The notes beneath the pieces are model-generated. The model ran no database searches. It was given only the letters and a program-made list of their open reading frames with translations, and had not been told where the DNA came from. This document shows positions 8,505 to 17,256 of a stretch of DNA of 64,000 bases, piece by piece. A program made the position numbers and the translations under genes. This DNA is from Ectopseudomonas composti. Its GTDB lineage: Bacteria > Pseudomonadota > Gammaproteobacteria > Pseudomonadales > Pseudomonadaceae. Each line of letters opens with the position of its first letter. The stretch's first letter is position 1. The stretch spans positions 1-64,000 of the forward strand of contig NZ_FOWP01000016.1 of NCBI RefSeq assembly GCF_900115475.1. The letters run 5' to 3'.

Positions 8505-8864
8505 TTACTTGGGTTCGAAGATCACGTAGACCTTGCGGCAGGCTTCGAGCACTTCCCAGGTGCCGGAAAAACCGGCAGGAATCACGAAGCGGTCGCCCGC
8601 GCGTACGGTCTTGGCATTGCCGTCGGCGTCGCGCAGCACCGACACGCCCTGAAGAATCTCGCAGTATTCATGCTCGGTGTAGCTCACGGTCCACTGACCG
8701 ACGGCACCTTCCCAGATGCCGGTGCTGAACTGGCCGCACAGGCTGCTGTAGTGATTGCGCACGCTTTGCTCGGGGTCGCCCTTGAGCACTTTTTCCGGTG
8801 CTGGGCGATAGTGCTCGGCGGCCGTGCCGGCCTGGGCGAAGTCGACGATCTGCTCGATGTTCAT
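8505..8864 (-). CDS. Small cupin-domain protein (DUF861 type)
   Basis: 119 aa from the ATG at 8864; an upstream ATG would add 32 residues without a ribosome-binding site. One cupin barrel is visible: TVSYTEHEYCEILQG and AGDRFVIPAGFSGTWEV, the DUF861 pattern in which a Glu/His set may bind metal or ligand. Such proteins often sit beside amine or ureide catabolic genes, and here it is divergent from kauB across 254 bp, suggesting a link to polyamine aldehyde metabolism. The biochemical role is unknown. Confidence 0.75.
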   Translation of the reverse strand: MNIEQIVDFAQAGTAAEHYRPAPEKVLKGDPEQSVRNHYSSLCGQFSTGIWEGAVGQWTVSYTEHEYCEILQGVSVLRDADGNAKTVRAGDRFVIPAGFSGTWEVLEACRKVYVIFEPK

Positions 8865-9118
8865 CTGGCTGTTCCGTGGTTTCGGTGGCGGCAACCGCGT
8901 GACCAGCAGGGCCGCCACGGGAAAGTCGTGGCAGCAGTCTATGTTTAAAAAAACGAACATGACAAGGGCTTTTGCCAGCCGGTGTCAAAAATATTGAAAA
9001 GCTACAGCCCACTGGTTTAGTGTGGCGAACAGAATTTGGCCAGCGATCTGGCCTTGCAGAATTATTGACAGTGCGTGCCCTCGTGGGCGCCGCTTCCACC
9101 TATTGAGAGGATGCCGGA

Positions 9119-10612
9119 ATGACTAGCCTGACTCGTGCCGACTGGGAACAGCGTGCCAAGACCCTGACCATCGAAACTCGTGCGTTCGTGCATGGTGAGT
9201 ACCGTGCTGCCGAGTCCGGTGCCACCTTCGAATGCATCAGCCCGGTCGACGGCCGCTTGCTCGGCCTGGTCGCCAGTTGTGATCAAGCCGACGCCGACGT
9301 GGCGGTCAAGGATGCCCGCGCCACGTTCGACTCCGGCGTCTGGTCGCGCCTGGCGCCGGCCAAGCGCAAGAAGGTGATGATCCGTTTCGCTGAACTGATT
9401 GAAGAGCATGGCGAGGAGCTGGCCCTGCTGGAAACCCTCGACATGGGCAAACCGATCAGCGACTCGCTGAGCATCGACGTGAGCAGCGCCGCCAATGCCA
9501 TCCGCTGGAGCGGCGAGGCCATCGACAAGATCTACGACGAAGTCGCCGCCACTGCCCACGATGAGCTGGGCCTGGTCACCCGCGAGCCGGTCGGCGTGGT
9601 CGCTGCCATCGTGCCGTGGAACTTCCCGCTGCTGATGACCTGCTGGAAGCTCGGCCCGGCGCTGTCCACCGGTAACTCGGTCATCCTCAAGCCATCCGAG
9701 AAGTCGCCGCTGACCGGCATCCGCATCGCCCAGCTGGCCATCGAGGCCGGTATTCCGGCCGGTGTGTTCAACGTGCTGCCGGGCTTCGGCCACACCGTCG
9801 GCAAGGCCCTGGCCCTGCACATGGATGTCGACACTCTGGTGTTCACCGGTTCGACCAAGATCGCCAAGCAACTGATGATCTACGCCGGCGAGTCGAACAT
9901 GAAGCGCGTCTGGCTGGAGGCCGGTGGCAAGAGCCCGAACATCGTCTTCGCCGACGCGCCGGACCTGCAGGCTGCTGCCGAGTCTGCCGCCAGTGCCATC
10001 GCCTTCAACCAGGGCGAAGTCTGTACCGCCGGCTCGCGCCTGCTGGTGGAAAACTCGATCAAGGACAAGTTCGTACCCATGGTGGTTGAGGCGATCAAGG
10101 CCTGGAAACCGGGCAACCCGCTGGACCCGGCGACCAATGTCGGCGCGTTGGTCGACACCACGCAGATGAACAACGTGCTGGGCTACATCCAGGCCGGTCA
10201 TGACGACGGCGCCAAGCTGGTGGCCGGCGGCAAGCGGGTGATGGAAGAGACCGGCGGTACCTACGTCGAACCGACCATCTTCGACGGTGTGAACAACGCC
10301 ATGCGCATCGCCAAGGAAGAGATCTTCGGTCCGGTGCTGTCGGTGATCGGTTTCGACGATCAGGACGAAGCCATCGCCATCGCCAACGACACCGTCTATG
10401 GCCTGGCCGCCGCGGTATGGACCAGCAACCTGTCGCGCGCCCACCTGGTGGGCAAGGCGCTGCGCGCCGGCAGCGTGTGGATCAACCAGTACGACGGCGG
10501 CGACATGACTGCGCCGTTCGGTGGCTTCAAGCAGTCCGGTAACGGTCGCGACAAGTCGCTGCACGCGTTCGACAAGTACACCGAGCTGAAGTCCACCTGG
10601 ATCAAACTGTAA
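9119..10612 (+). CDS. kauB: Broad aminoaldehyde dehydrogenase KauB (PuuC-like)
   Basis: 497 aa. It closely follows the P. aeruginosa KauB sequence as I remember it, an NAD(P)-dependent dehydrogenase that oxidises aminoaldehydes from arginine, putrescine and other polyamines (for example 4-aminobutyraldehyde to GABA). Landmarks: VPWNFPLL, LKPSEKSPLT, FTGSTKIAK, general base in LEAGGKSPN, catalytic Cys302 in NQGEVCTAGSRL, EEIFGPVLSV. GAGAGGA precedes the ATG. Together with gabDT it takes 4-aminobutyraldehyde to succinate. Confidence 0.93.
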   Translation: MTSLTRADWEQRAKTLTIETRAFVHGEYRAAESGATFECISPVDGRLLGLVASCDQADADVAVKDARATFDSGVWSRLAPAKRKKVMIRFAELIEEHGEELALLETLDMGKPISDSLSIDVSSAANAIRWSGEAIDKIYDEVAATAHDELGLVTREPVGVVAAIVPWNFPLLMTCWKLGPALSTGNSVILKPSEKSPLTGIRIAQLAIEAGIPAGVFNVLPGFGHTVGKALALHMDVDTLVFTGSTKIAKQLMIYAGESNMKRVWLEAGGKSPNIVFADAPDLQAAAESAASAIAFNQGEVCTAGSRLLVENSIKDKFVPMVVEAIKAWKPGNPLDPATNVGALVDTTQMNNVLGYIQAGHDDGAKLVAGGKRVMEETGGTYVEPTIFDGVNNAMRIAKEEIFGPVLSVIGFDDQDEAIAIANDTVYGLAAAVWTSNLSRAHLVGKALRAGSVWINQYDGGDMTAPFGGFKQSGNGRDKSLHAFDKYTELKSTWIKL

Positions 10613-10790
10613 GGGTAGCGGGGCGATCTCCTGATCGTCGGCCATACGGCGTTGCGTCCTCGCTTTTAATGCTCACGTACTGCAGTACGCTGCGCTTGAA
10701 AGCTCCGGGGCGCCTTGTCTGGCCTTAGCCCAGGAGATCTTTATCGAAGTTAGTTCCGGGCGAAGATCTGTTTTAAAACACTCCACTTGC

Positions 10791-10815
10791 GGCCGGGTTC
10801 CCGAGGAACCCGGCC
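10791..10815. terminator. 11-bp-arm hairpin between kauB and the MFS gene
   Basis: GGCCGGGTTCC, loop CGA, then the exact complement, followed by GTTGTCTTTG. It may end kauB transcription or lie in the MFS leader. About 110 bp upstream is a 14-bp palindrome, CGTACTGCAGTACG (near 10675). Confidence 0.5.
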
Positions 10816-10854
10816 GTTGTCTTTGCAGCCACACGTTAACGAAGGAACTCGGCA

Positions 10855-12003
10855 ATGCGTTGGGGCACCTATTTCGCCGTCTGTTCGGCGGTCATCAGCA
10901 TCGGTCTGGCGCTGGGCGTGACCATGCCGCTGGTTTCGTTGCGCCTGGAAAGCTGGGGCTACGATTCCTTCGCCATCGGCGTGATGGCGGCGACTCCGGC
11001 CGTCGGCGTGCTGCTCGGTGCTTTGCTGGCCGGGCGTCTGGCGGCGCGCTTCGGCACCACCAGGCTGATGCAATTGTGTCTGCTGCTGGGCGCGTTGTCG
11101 GTGGCAGGGCTGGCGCTGGTGCAGAACTACGCGGTGTGGGTCGGCCTGCGCCTGTTCATCGGCGTGGCGCTGACGGTGGTGTTCATCCTCGGCGAAAGCT
11201 GGATCAATCAGCTCGCTGTGGAGAAGTGGCGCGGTCGTCTGGTGGCCTTGTACGGCACTGGTTATGCCCTCAGCCAACTCAGCGGACCATTGTTGCTGAC
11301 GGCGCTTGGTACGGCCACCGATGCGGGGTTCTGGACCGGCGTATGCCTGCTGATCGGTGGTTCGCTGATTCTGCTCGGGCGCACCGGCGCGCCCAGGGTG
11401 GATGCGCACAGCGCTTCGGGACGCGGGCTGCTGGTGTTCTGTCGCAAGCTGCCGGCGATTGCCTGGGCAGTGATGCTGTTCGCGGCCTTCGAGGCGATGA
11501 TGCTGACCCTGCTGCCGATCTACAGCCTGCGTCAGGGCTTCACGCAAGAGGTGGCGCTGTTCATGGTCAGTGTGGTGGTGGTCGGTGATGCGGTGCTGCA
11601 ACTGCCCATCGGCTGGCTGGCCGATCGCATGTCACGGCAGTTGTTGTTCCGTGGCTGCGGCATCGTGCTGCTGCTGTCCAGTCTGGCGATCCCACCGCTG
11701 CTGCATACGCCGATGATGTGGCCGGTGCTGGTGTCGTTCGGTGCCAGCGCCGGTGGCCTGTTCACCCTGTCGTTGATCATGATCGGCGAGCGTTACCGCG
11801 ACGACGAGCTGGTGCGCGCCAATGCCCATGTCGCCCAGCTGTGGGGCTTGGGCTGTCTGATTGGGCCGCTGACCACCGGCGCTGTGAGCCAGTGGCTGAG
11901 CGGCCATGCGCTGCCGCTGCTGATGGCCACCGGTGCCTTCGTGTTCATCATCCTCGCCAGCCGGCAGGGTGCTTTCAGCGAGATGGAAACGGCGCGTTCC
12001 TGA
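10855..12003 (+). CDS. MFS transporter
   Basis: 382 aa, about twelve membrane spans (for example VTMPLVSLRLESWGYDSF, then FAIGVMAATPAVGVLLGAL, LLGALSVAGLALV). It resembles the small-molecule MFS protein adjacent to kauB in other Pseudomonas genomes, so a role in polyamine or amine transport is possible but not shown. Start at 10855 follows GAAGGAACTCGGCA. Convergent with the MocR-type regulator, 6 bp apart. Confidence 0.85.
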   Translation: MRWGTYFAVCSAVISIGLALGVTMPLVSLRLESWGYDSFAIGVMAATPAVGVLLGALLAGRLAARFGTTRLMQLCLLLGALSVAGLALVQNYAVWVGLRLFIGVALTVVFILGESWINQLAVEKWRGRLVALYGTGYALSQLSGPLLLTALGTATDAGFWTGVCLLIGGSLILLGRTGAPRVDAHSASGRGLLVFCRKLPAIAWAVMLFAAFEAMMLTLLPIYSLRQGFTQEVALFMVSVVVVGDAVLQLPIGWLADRMSRQLLFRGCGIVLLLSSLAIPPLLHTPMMWPVLVSFGASAGGLFTLSLIMIGERYRDDELVRANAHVAQLWGLGCLIGPLTTGAVSQWLSGHALPLLMATGAFVFIILASRQGAFSEMETARS

Positions 12004-12009
12004 TCCGCC

Positions 12010-13473
12010 TCAGCGCCACTGCCCGAGGTCCTGCGTGTGCTGCAGGTCGGCCTCTTCGATCAGCTCGGCAATGGTTGCACCAATCTGCCTCACCGCCGAC
12101 TCGATCACCTCGCTCGGTGGTTCGGCGTAGTTGAGGCGGATGCAGTTGCGGTACTTGCCGGCTGCCGAGAAGATGCTGCCCGGCGCGATCTGAATCTTGT
12201 GCGGCAGCAGGGCGCGATTGAGCTTCAGGCTATCGAAACCCTGCGGCATCTCCACCCAGAGCATGAAGCTACCCTGCGGGCGGCTGACTCGCGTGCCGGC
12301 CGGGAAATAACGGCTGACCCAATCCACCATCAGGTCACGGCTACGCAGGTATTGCGCGCGCATCCGCCGTAGGTGCGGTTCGTAGTGCCCGTCCTTGAGG
12401 TACTCGGCGATGGCCAGCTGCGGCAGCTGCGCGGTGCTGCCGGTGCCCAGATACTTCATGTGCACCACCTGCTCCAAATAGCGCCCGGGAGCGATCCAGC
12501 CGACGCGCAGGCCCGGTGCCAGAGTCTTGGAGAAGGAGCTGCAGAACAGCACGCGACCATCCTCGTCGAAGGACTTGATGCTGCGCGGGCGTGGGTAGCT
12601 GTAGGCGAGGTCGGCGTAGACGTCGTCCTCGATGATGGCCACGTCGAAGCGCTGCGCCAGAGCTACCAGGGCGCGCTTGTTAACATCGGGCATGATGTAG
12701 CCGAGCGGATTGTTGCAGTTCGGCGTGAGCTGGATGGCCTTGATCGGCCATTGCTCCAGGGCCATTTCCAGGGCGTCGAGGTTGATTCCGGTGAGCGGGT
12801 CGGTGGGCAGCTCCAGCGCCTTCATGCCGAAGCCCTTGAGTGCCTGCATCACGCCGTGAAAACTTGGTGAGTCGACCGCGACAATGTCGCCGGGCTGGCA
12901 GATGGCACGCACCGCTGCCGACAGTGCCTCGTGGCAACCGGTGGTGACCACCAGATCTTCGGCCTCCAACTGGCAGCCGGAGTCGAGCATCAGCCGGGCG
13001 ATCTGTTCGCGCAGGCGAATGTCACCGCGAATGCCACCGTAGGTCAGCACGTCCGGGTCCTGCCGACGCGCCTGGCGCGACAGGTTGCGCAACAGCGGCT
13101 TGAGGGTCGGGCCGCTGATATCCGGGCGACCACGACCGAGCTGCAGCATGTCGTGCTGCGGTGAACTGCTGATCAGTTCCAGCACGTGATCCCACTGCGA
13201 AACCTCCACCGGTCGCTGCGCGGCGCGGCTGATCTGCGGCAGCGCGGGCATCTGCCGCCCCAGTGGGACGAAGTAGCCGGACTTCGGCCGTGGCGAGGCC
13301 AGGCCCATATCCTCCAGGTGGCGGTAGGCCTGCTGCACCGTGCTGAGGCTGACGCCATGCTCCTGGCTCAGACTACGTACCGAAGGCAGGCGGTCGCCGG
13401 GGCGGTACAGCCCTTGCTCGATACGGGTGCCGAGCAGCTCGGCCAGGTTCAGATAGAGCGTCATGACAGTCAT
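12010..13473 (-). CDS. MocR-family (GntR HTH plus aminotransferase-like) regulator
   Basis: 487 aa. Residues about 10-80 form a GntR winged helix (GLYRPGDRLPSVRSLSQ, VSLSTVQQAYRHLEDMGL); the remainder is a class-I aminotransferase fold with the PLP lysine region CSSFSKTLAPGLRVGW. MocR proteins use PLP or a PLP-amino-acid adduct as signal and control genes such as pdx, gab or transport genes. The ATG at 13473 has no clear ribosome-binding site and the ATG three codons inside is an alternative. Divergent from the DUF1127 gene, so regulation of 13648-14561 is a natural hypothesis. Confidence 0.9.
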   Translation of the reverse strand: MTVMTLYLNLAELLGTRIEQGLYRPGDRLPSVRSLSQEHGVSLSTVQQAYRHLEDMGLASPRPKSGYFVPLGRQMPALPQISRAAQRPVEVSQWDHVLELISSSPQHDMLQLGRGRPDISGPTLKPLLRNLSRQARRQDPDVLTYGGIRGDIRLREQIARLMLDSGCQLEAEDLVVTTGCHEALSAAVRAICQPGDIVAVDSPSFHGVMQALKGFGMKALELPTDPLTGINLDALEMALEQWPIKAIQLTPNCNNPLGYIMPDVNKRALVALAQRFDVAIIEDDVYADLAYSYPRPRSIKSFDEDGRVLFCSSFSKTLAPGLRVGWIAPGRYLEQVVHMKYLGTGSTAQLPQLAIAEYLKDGHYEPHLRRMRAQYLRSRDLMVDWVSRYFPAGTRVSRPQGSFMLWVEMPQGFDSLKLNRALLPHKIQIAPGSIFSAAGKYRNCIRLNYAEPPSEVIESAVRQIGATIAELIEEADLQHTQDLGQWR

Positions 13474-13647
13474 CCGGTTGGTGCAGGGTGTATTGACTGA
13501 TACCAGTACAGATCAGTGCGAAAATTCCCATTCAGGGAAAAATCTACGAAATCTGTATGGAGTTAATAAGAGTTTTTTGAATCTGTCATGGCTTTTCTAT
13601 TGTCGGCATCCTGATCTCCCATGACAGATACCGACGGGAGAGCAATC

Positions 13648-13872
13648 ATGACCGGGTTCAGCAAGACAGATTTTGCCGCACTGGGCGATGCCGTGCGGAT
13701 TACCACCGGCAAGGACGAGGTTCGCTACTTCGGCCGCGACTGGCCGGCCTTCTGGCGGCGCCTGAACACCCGTCGCGTGTTGCTCAAGCTCAATGACCAG
13801 CAACTGCGCGACATTGGCCTCAGCCGCGTTCAGGCCGAGCGTGAGGCGGGCCTGCCGTTCTGGAAGCTATGA
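13648..13872 (+). CDS. DUF1127-family small basic protein
   Basis: 74 aa, start at 13648 behind GGAGAG. The C-terminal half carries the DUF1127 pattern (WRRLNTRRVLLKLNDQQLRDIGLSRVQAERE). Short arginine-rich DUF1127 proteins are linked to phosphate/carbon regulation and RNA-level control in other bacteria; no specific role can be given here. It lies 47 bp before the LysE-type exporter and may share its promoter. Confidence 0.8.
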   Translation: MTGFSKTDFAALGDAVRITTGKDEVRYFGRDWPAFWRRLNTRRVLLKLNDQQLRDIGLSRVQAEREAGLPFWKL

Positions 13873-13919
13873 ATGAGCGCCGAGCGTCGATGGGCAGCGA
13901 TTGAGATTTGGAGACCCTG

Positions 13920-14561
13920 ATGGTTCCGCTGAACGACTTGCTGCTCTTCGCTGGGGCGGCGTTGCTGATGGTGCTGACGCCGGGGCCCAACATGATCTAC
14001 CTGATCTCGCGCTCCATTTGTCAGGGACGCAAGGCCGGCGTGATCTCGTTATTGGGCGTCATCCTGGGTTTTCTCGTGCACATGTTGGCCGCGGCGCTGG
14101 GTATCACGGCACTGTTTCTGGCGGTTCCCGTCGCCTATGACCTGCTCAAATGGGCGGGGGCGGCCTACCTGCTTTATCTCGCCTGGCAGGCCGTCCGGCC
14201 CAGTGCACGATCACCTTTCGAAGCCCGGCAACTGGCTGCAGATCCACCCTCGCGGCTGCTGCTGATGGGATTTCTGACCAATGTGCTGAACCCGAAGATT
14301 GCCGTGTTCTACCTGTCGATCTTCCCGCAGTTCGTATCGCCCGAGCATGGTTCGGTATTCCAGCAGAGCATCCTGCTCGGGCTGACTCAGATCAGTGTCA
14401 GTTTCACGGTCAACCTGGCTATCGCCCTGTTCGCCGGCAGTCTGTCGGCATGGTTGGTGAGCCGGCCACGCTGGCTGGCCGCGCAACGTTATGTGATGGG
14501 CGGCGTGCTGGCCGGATTGGCGCTGCGCCTGGTATCCGAGCAGCGCAAGGTCACCTCCTAG
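13920..14561 (+). CDS. LysE/RhtB-family amino-acid exporter
   Basis: 213 aa inner-membrane protein with about six hydrophobic helices. The N-terminal signature VLTPGPNMIYLISRS is diagnostic for the LysE/RhtB family, which exports amino acids such as homoserine, threonine or lysine. Start at 13920 has GGAG 6 bp upstream; an in-frame TTG four codons earlier is less likely. Its position next to a MocR regulator suggests control by an amino-acid signal. Confidence 0.88.
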   Translation: MVPLNDLLLFAGAALLMVLTPGPNMIYLISRSICQGRKAGVISLLGVILGFLVHMLAAALGITALFLAVPVAYDLLKWAGAAYLLYLAWQAVRPSARSPFEARQLAADPPSRLLLMGFLTNVLNPKIAVFYLSIFPQFVSPEHGSVFQQSILLGLTQISVSFTVNLAIALFAGSLSAWLVSRPRWLAAQRYVMGGVLAGLALRLVSEQRKVTS

Positions 14562-14593
14562 CGCCCGACACGCATACAGGTTGGTGCTCCGCG

Positions 14594-14618
14594 GTAGGGT
14601 GCGCACGGCGCACCCTAC
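14594..14618. repeat. Palindromic repeat, GTAGGGTGCGC family
   Basis: 11-bp arms GTAGGGTGCGC with loop ACG. The same arm occurs near 46483 and as a lone half near 24433, so this is a dispersed intergenic repeat. Here it lies between convergent genes. Confidence 0.75.
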
Positions 14619-14656
14619 GAGACGCCGTCCAGCCGACAATGAACCGTGGCGTAACG

Positions 14657-15970
14657 CTAGAGCACTTCCTTCAACCGATGCCAGGCCATGCCCAGCGCCA
14701 GCAGGGGGGAGCGCAGGTGCTTGCCGCCGGGGAAGGTCATGTGCGGCACCTGGGCGAACAGATCGAAACCGCGGCTTTCCTGGCCAGCGATGGCCTCGGC
14801 GAGCAGCTTGCCGGCCAGATGCGTGGCGTTGACGCCGTGGCCGGCATAAGCCTGGGCATGGAAGACGTTGGGCTGATTCTTGAGTCGGCCGATCTGTGGC
14901 AGGCGGTTGGCGCCGATGCCGATCATGCCGCCCCACTGGTAGTCGATGCGCACGTCGGCCAGTTGTGGGAACACCTTGAGCATCTTCGGTTTCATGTAAC
15001 CGGCGATATCGGCCGGATCACGCCCTGAATAGTGGCAGGCGCCGCCGAACAGCAGGCGGCGGTCGGCGGAGAGGCGGTAGTAGTCCACCGTCACGCGCTG
15101 GTCGCACAGCGCCATGTTCTGCGGGATCAGTTGCCGCGCTTGTTCTTCGGAGAGTTGCTCGGTGGCGATGATGTAACTGCCGGCCGGTAGCACCTTGCCG
15201 CTCAGGCTCGGGTTGAGGCCGTTGATATAGGCATTGCAGGCCAGCACCAGGTACTTGGCGCGGACCTGGCCGTTGGCGGTGTGCACGCGCACCTCGTTGC
15301 CGTAGTCGATGCGTGTCACCGGCGACTCTTCGAACAGCTGCACGCCCAGCGACTGGGCGGCGGCGGCTTCACCGAGGACCAGGTTGAGTGGATGCAGATG
15401 CCCCGAGCCCATGTCGATCATCGCGCCGCAGTAATTGTCCGAGCCGACCACTTCATTGATGCGCTCCGGCGGCACCAGGCGCATCTCGTGGCGATAGCCG
15501 AGGCTCTGCAGTTCGGCCTTGTCTTCGGCGAAGCCTTCATAGTGAGCGGGCTTGTTGGCCAGGTCGCAGTAGCCCCAGGTCAGGTCGCAGTCGATCTGGA
15601 ACTGCTCGACGCGGCTGCGCACGATCTCTACCGCCTCCAGCCCCATCAGCTTGAACTGACGCACGCCGTCTTTACCGACCACCGACTCGAACTGTTCGAC
15701 ATCATGGCCGACACCGCGAATCAGTTGCCCGCCGTTGCGGCCACTGGCGCCCCAGCCGATCTTGCGTGCTTCCAGCAGCGCCACCGACAGGCCTTTCTGC
15801 GCCAGCTCGATGGCGGTATTCAGACCGCTGAACCCGCCACCGACGATGCACACGTCCACCTGCAGCTCACCACCCAGGGGCGGGTAAGCCTGCTGGCGAT
15901 TGACGCTGGCGGCGTAATAGGAAGCGGCATGCTGCGGGCTGTGGACGGGCTGGTGAACGCGGGCGTTCAT
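14657..15970 (-). CDS. FAD-dependent amine oxidase, PuuB-like (gamma-glutamylputrescine oxidase family)
   Basis: 437 aa from the ATG at 15970, which has AGGA upstream. A DAO-type FAD fold begins with VDVCIVGGGFSGLNTAIELA and continues with GWGASGRNGGQ, the arrangement seen in PuuB/PauB oxidases that oxidise gamma-glutamylated polyamines or related amines to aldehydes. Its location between kauB and the dadAX cluster fits a polyamine role: oxidase, then KauB, then GabT/GabD. The precise substrate among the several Pseudomonas paralogues cannot be set from sequence. Confidence 0.85.
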   Translation of the reverse strand: MNARVHQPVHSPQHAASYYAASVNRQQAYPPLGGELQVDVCIVGGGFSGLNTAIELAQKGLSVALLEARKIGWGASGRNGGQLIRGVGHDVEQFESVVGKDGVRQFKLMGLEAVEIVRSRVEQFQIDCDLTWGYCDLANKPAHYEGFAEDKAELQSLGYRHEMRLVPPERINEVVGSDNYCGAMIDMGSGHLHPLNLVLGEAAAAQSLGVQLFEESPVTRIDYGNEVRVHTANGQVRAKYLVLACNAYINGLNPSLSGKVLPAGSYIIATEQLSEEQARQLIPQNMALCDQRVTVDYYRLSADRRLLFGGACHYSGRDPADIAGYMKPKMLKVFPQLADVRIDYQWGGMIGIGANRLPQIGRLKNQPNVFHAQAYAGHGVNATHLAGKLLAEAIAGQESRGFDLFAQVPHMTFPGGKHLRSPLLALGMAWHRLKEVL

Positions 15971-16135
15971 GTGCGAAATCCTGATTTTGTTGTGTGGAAA
16001 ATTCAACGCAGCATAAGCGCGGGATCCGTCCGACGCCAAGAGGGCAGCGGAAAAAAGCGCGGCTCTCTCCTAGAGTGAGCCGTGCGCGCCGAGTCGAGCA
16101 GGTACACTGTTGCGATCACTCCAGGATGCCCGAGC

Positions 16136-16489
16136 ATGAGCTGCACCGACCGCAAGATCGATCATCTGCGTCGCCAGATTCCGCGCTTCGACTGCGTGCC
16201 TGGCTGCCATGACTGCTGCGGGCCGGTCACCGCTTCATCCGAGGAGCTGGCGCGCCTGCCGGTTAAGAGCGATGCCGAACATGACGCGGCGCTGGCCGAA
16301 TATAACTGCGTGCACCTGGGGCCAAACGGCTGCGAGGTATATGACCAGCGCCCGTTGATTTGCCGTCTGTTCGGCACCACGCCGCGCCTGCCTTGCCCGC
16401 ATGGTCGTGGGCCGGAGCAGCCGATCGAGCCGGCAGTGGAGCGTCAGGTGCACCGGCTGATCGCCACTACTCGCCAGCGACTCGTTTAG
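16136..16489 (+). CDS. YkgJ-family cysteine-cluster protein
   Basis: 117 aa, start at 16136. Eight cysteines in the order C-x16-C-x3-C-x2-CC, later NCVHLGPNGCEVYDQRP, RPLICRLFG and PCPHG make the YkgJ/CxxCxxCC metal-binding pattern, thought to hold a zinc or iron-sulfur centre. Biochemical role unknown. It is convergent with dadR, with a block of hairpins between. Confidence 0.85.
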   Translation: MSCTDRKIDHLRRQIPRFDCVPGCHDCCGPVTASSEELARLPVKSDAEHDAALAEYNCVHLGPNGCEVYDQRPLICRLFGTTPRLPCPHGRGPEQPIEPAVERQVHRLIATTRQRLV

Positions 16490-16495
16490 GCTTGT

Positions 16496-16600
16496 GGCTC
16501 CCACACTTTGCGTGGGAGCCCCTGCAGTGGCGCTCCGCGCCACGACTTGCCGCAGGCGGACGCAGAGCGTCCGGGCTGCATTCCCACGCGGAGCGTGGGA
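16496..16600. repeat. Cluster of four consecutive hairpins (REP-like)
   Basis: Four inverted repeats stand in a row: GGCTCCCAC/GTGGGAGCC (16496-16520), GTGGCGC/GCGCCAC (16527-16543), GGACGC/GCGTCC (16558-16572) and TCCCACGC/GCGTGGGA (16582-16600). The first and last share the GTGGGA core. Such arrays are typical REP-type extragenic palindromes between convergent genes. Confidence 0.8.
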
Positions 16601-16611
16601 GCGTCCAAGGT

Positions 16612-17100
16612 TCACTCCGGCACCGGCAGCGCCAGGCTCTCCTTCACCTCTTCCATGACGATATAGCTCTTCGACTCACGCACGTGCGGCAGCTTGAGCA
16701 GGATGTCGCCGAGCAGCTTGCGGTAGCTGGCCATCTCGTTAATGCGTGCTTTCACCAGGTAGTCGAAGTCACCGGATACCAGGTGGCATTCGAGCACATG
16801 CGGCAGCTTGAGCACGGCACGGCGAAATTCTTCGAAGGTGTCGCCGGACTTGTAGTCCAGGCTGATCTCGACGAACACCAGCAGGCTGGCCTTGAGGTGC
16901 TGTGGGTTGAGGCGGGCGTGGTAGCCCATGACGATGCCTTCGCGCTCCAGGCGACGTACGCGTTCGGTGCACGGTGTGGTCGACAGCCCCACGCGCTCGC
17001 CCAGTTCGGTGAAGCTGATGCGCCCGTCCTCCTGCAGGATACGGAGGATGTTGCGGTCGATCTTGTCTAGTTCACGACGGCTTTGATGCTGGGTTCTCAT
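16612..17100 (-). CDS. dadR: Lrp/AsnC-family regulator of alanine catabolism
   Basis: 162 aa; the true start is the ATG at 17100, since the much longer open frame upstream runs antisense through dadA. N-terminal HTH (LDKIDRNILRILQEDGRIS, FTELGERVGLSTTPCTERVRRLEREG) and a C-terminal ligand-binding RAM domain (LECHLVSGDFDYLVKARI) are typical of Lrp. Divergent from dadA, where its orthologue activates the dadAX genes in response to alanine. The symbol is inferred from position and family. Confidence 0.88.
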   Translation of the reverse strand: MRTQHQSRRELDKIDRNILRILQEDGRISFTELGERVGLSTTPCTERVRRLEREGIVMGYHARLNPQHLKASLLVFVEISLDYKSGDTFEEFRRAVLKLPHVLECHLVSGDFDYLVKARINEMASYRKLLGDILLKLPHVRESKSYIVMEEVKESLALPVPE

Positions 17101-17256
17101 GGGGAATCCGCCTCTGTAAAACGGCTTTTTGCCAAGAATTCTCGCCAAATATAGCCGTGTATATGGTGAAAAGCACTGCGCGGCTCTTCCTATACTGCGC
17201 CCATCGACAACAATGGTCTGTAACGCACGCGCCTTGGGCGCGGCGGGGAGAAAAAC

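Noticed and set aside
8980..9060. Sigma-54 promoter for kauB (TGGCC...TTGCA)
   Set aside because: GG and GC do not have the required 10-bp spacing.
10675..10688. CGTACTGCAGTACG palindrome as an operator
   Set aside because: It resembles a common Pseudomonas intergenic motif; no promoter can be tied to it, so only noted.
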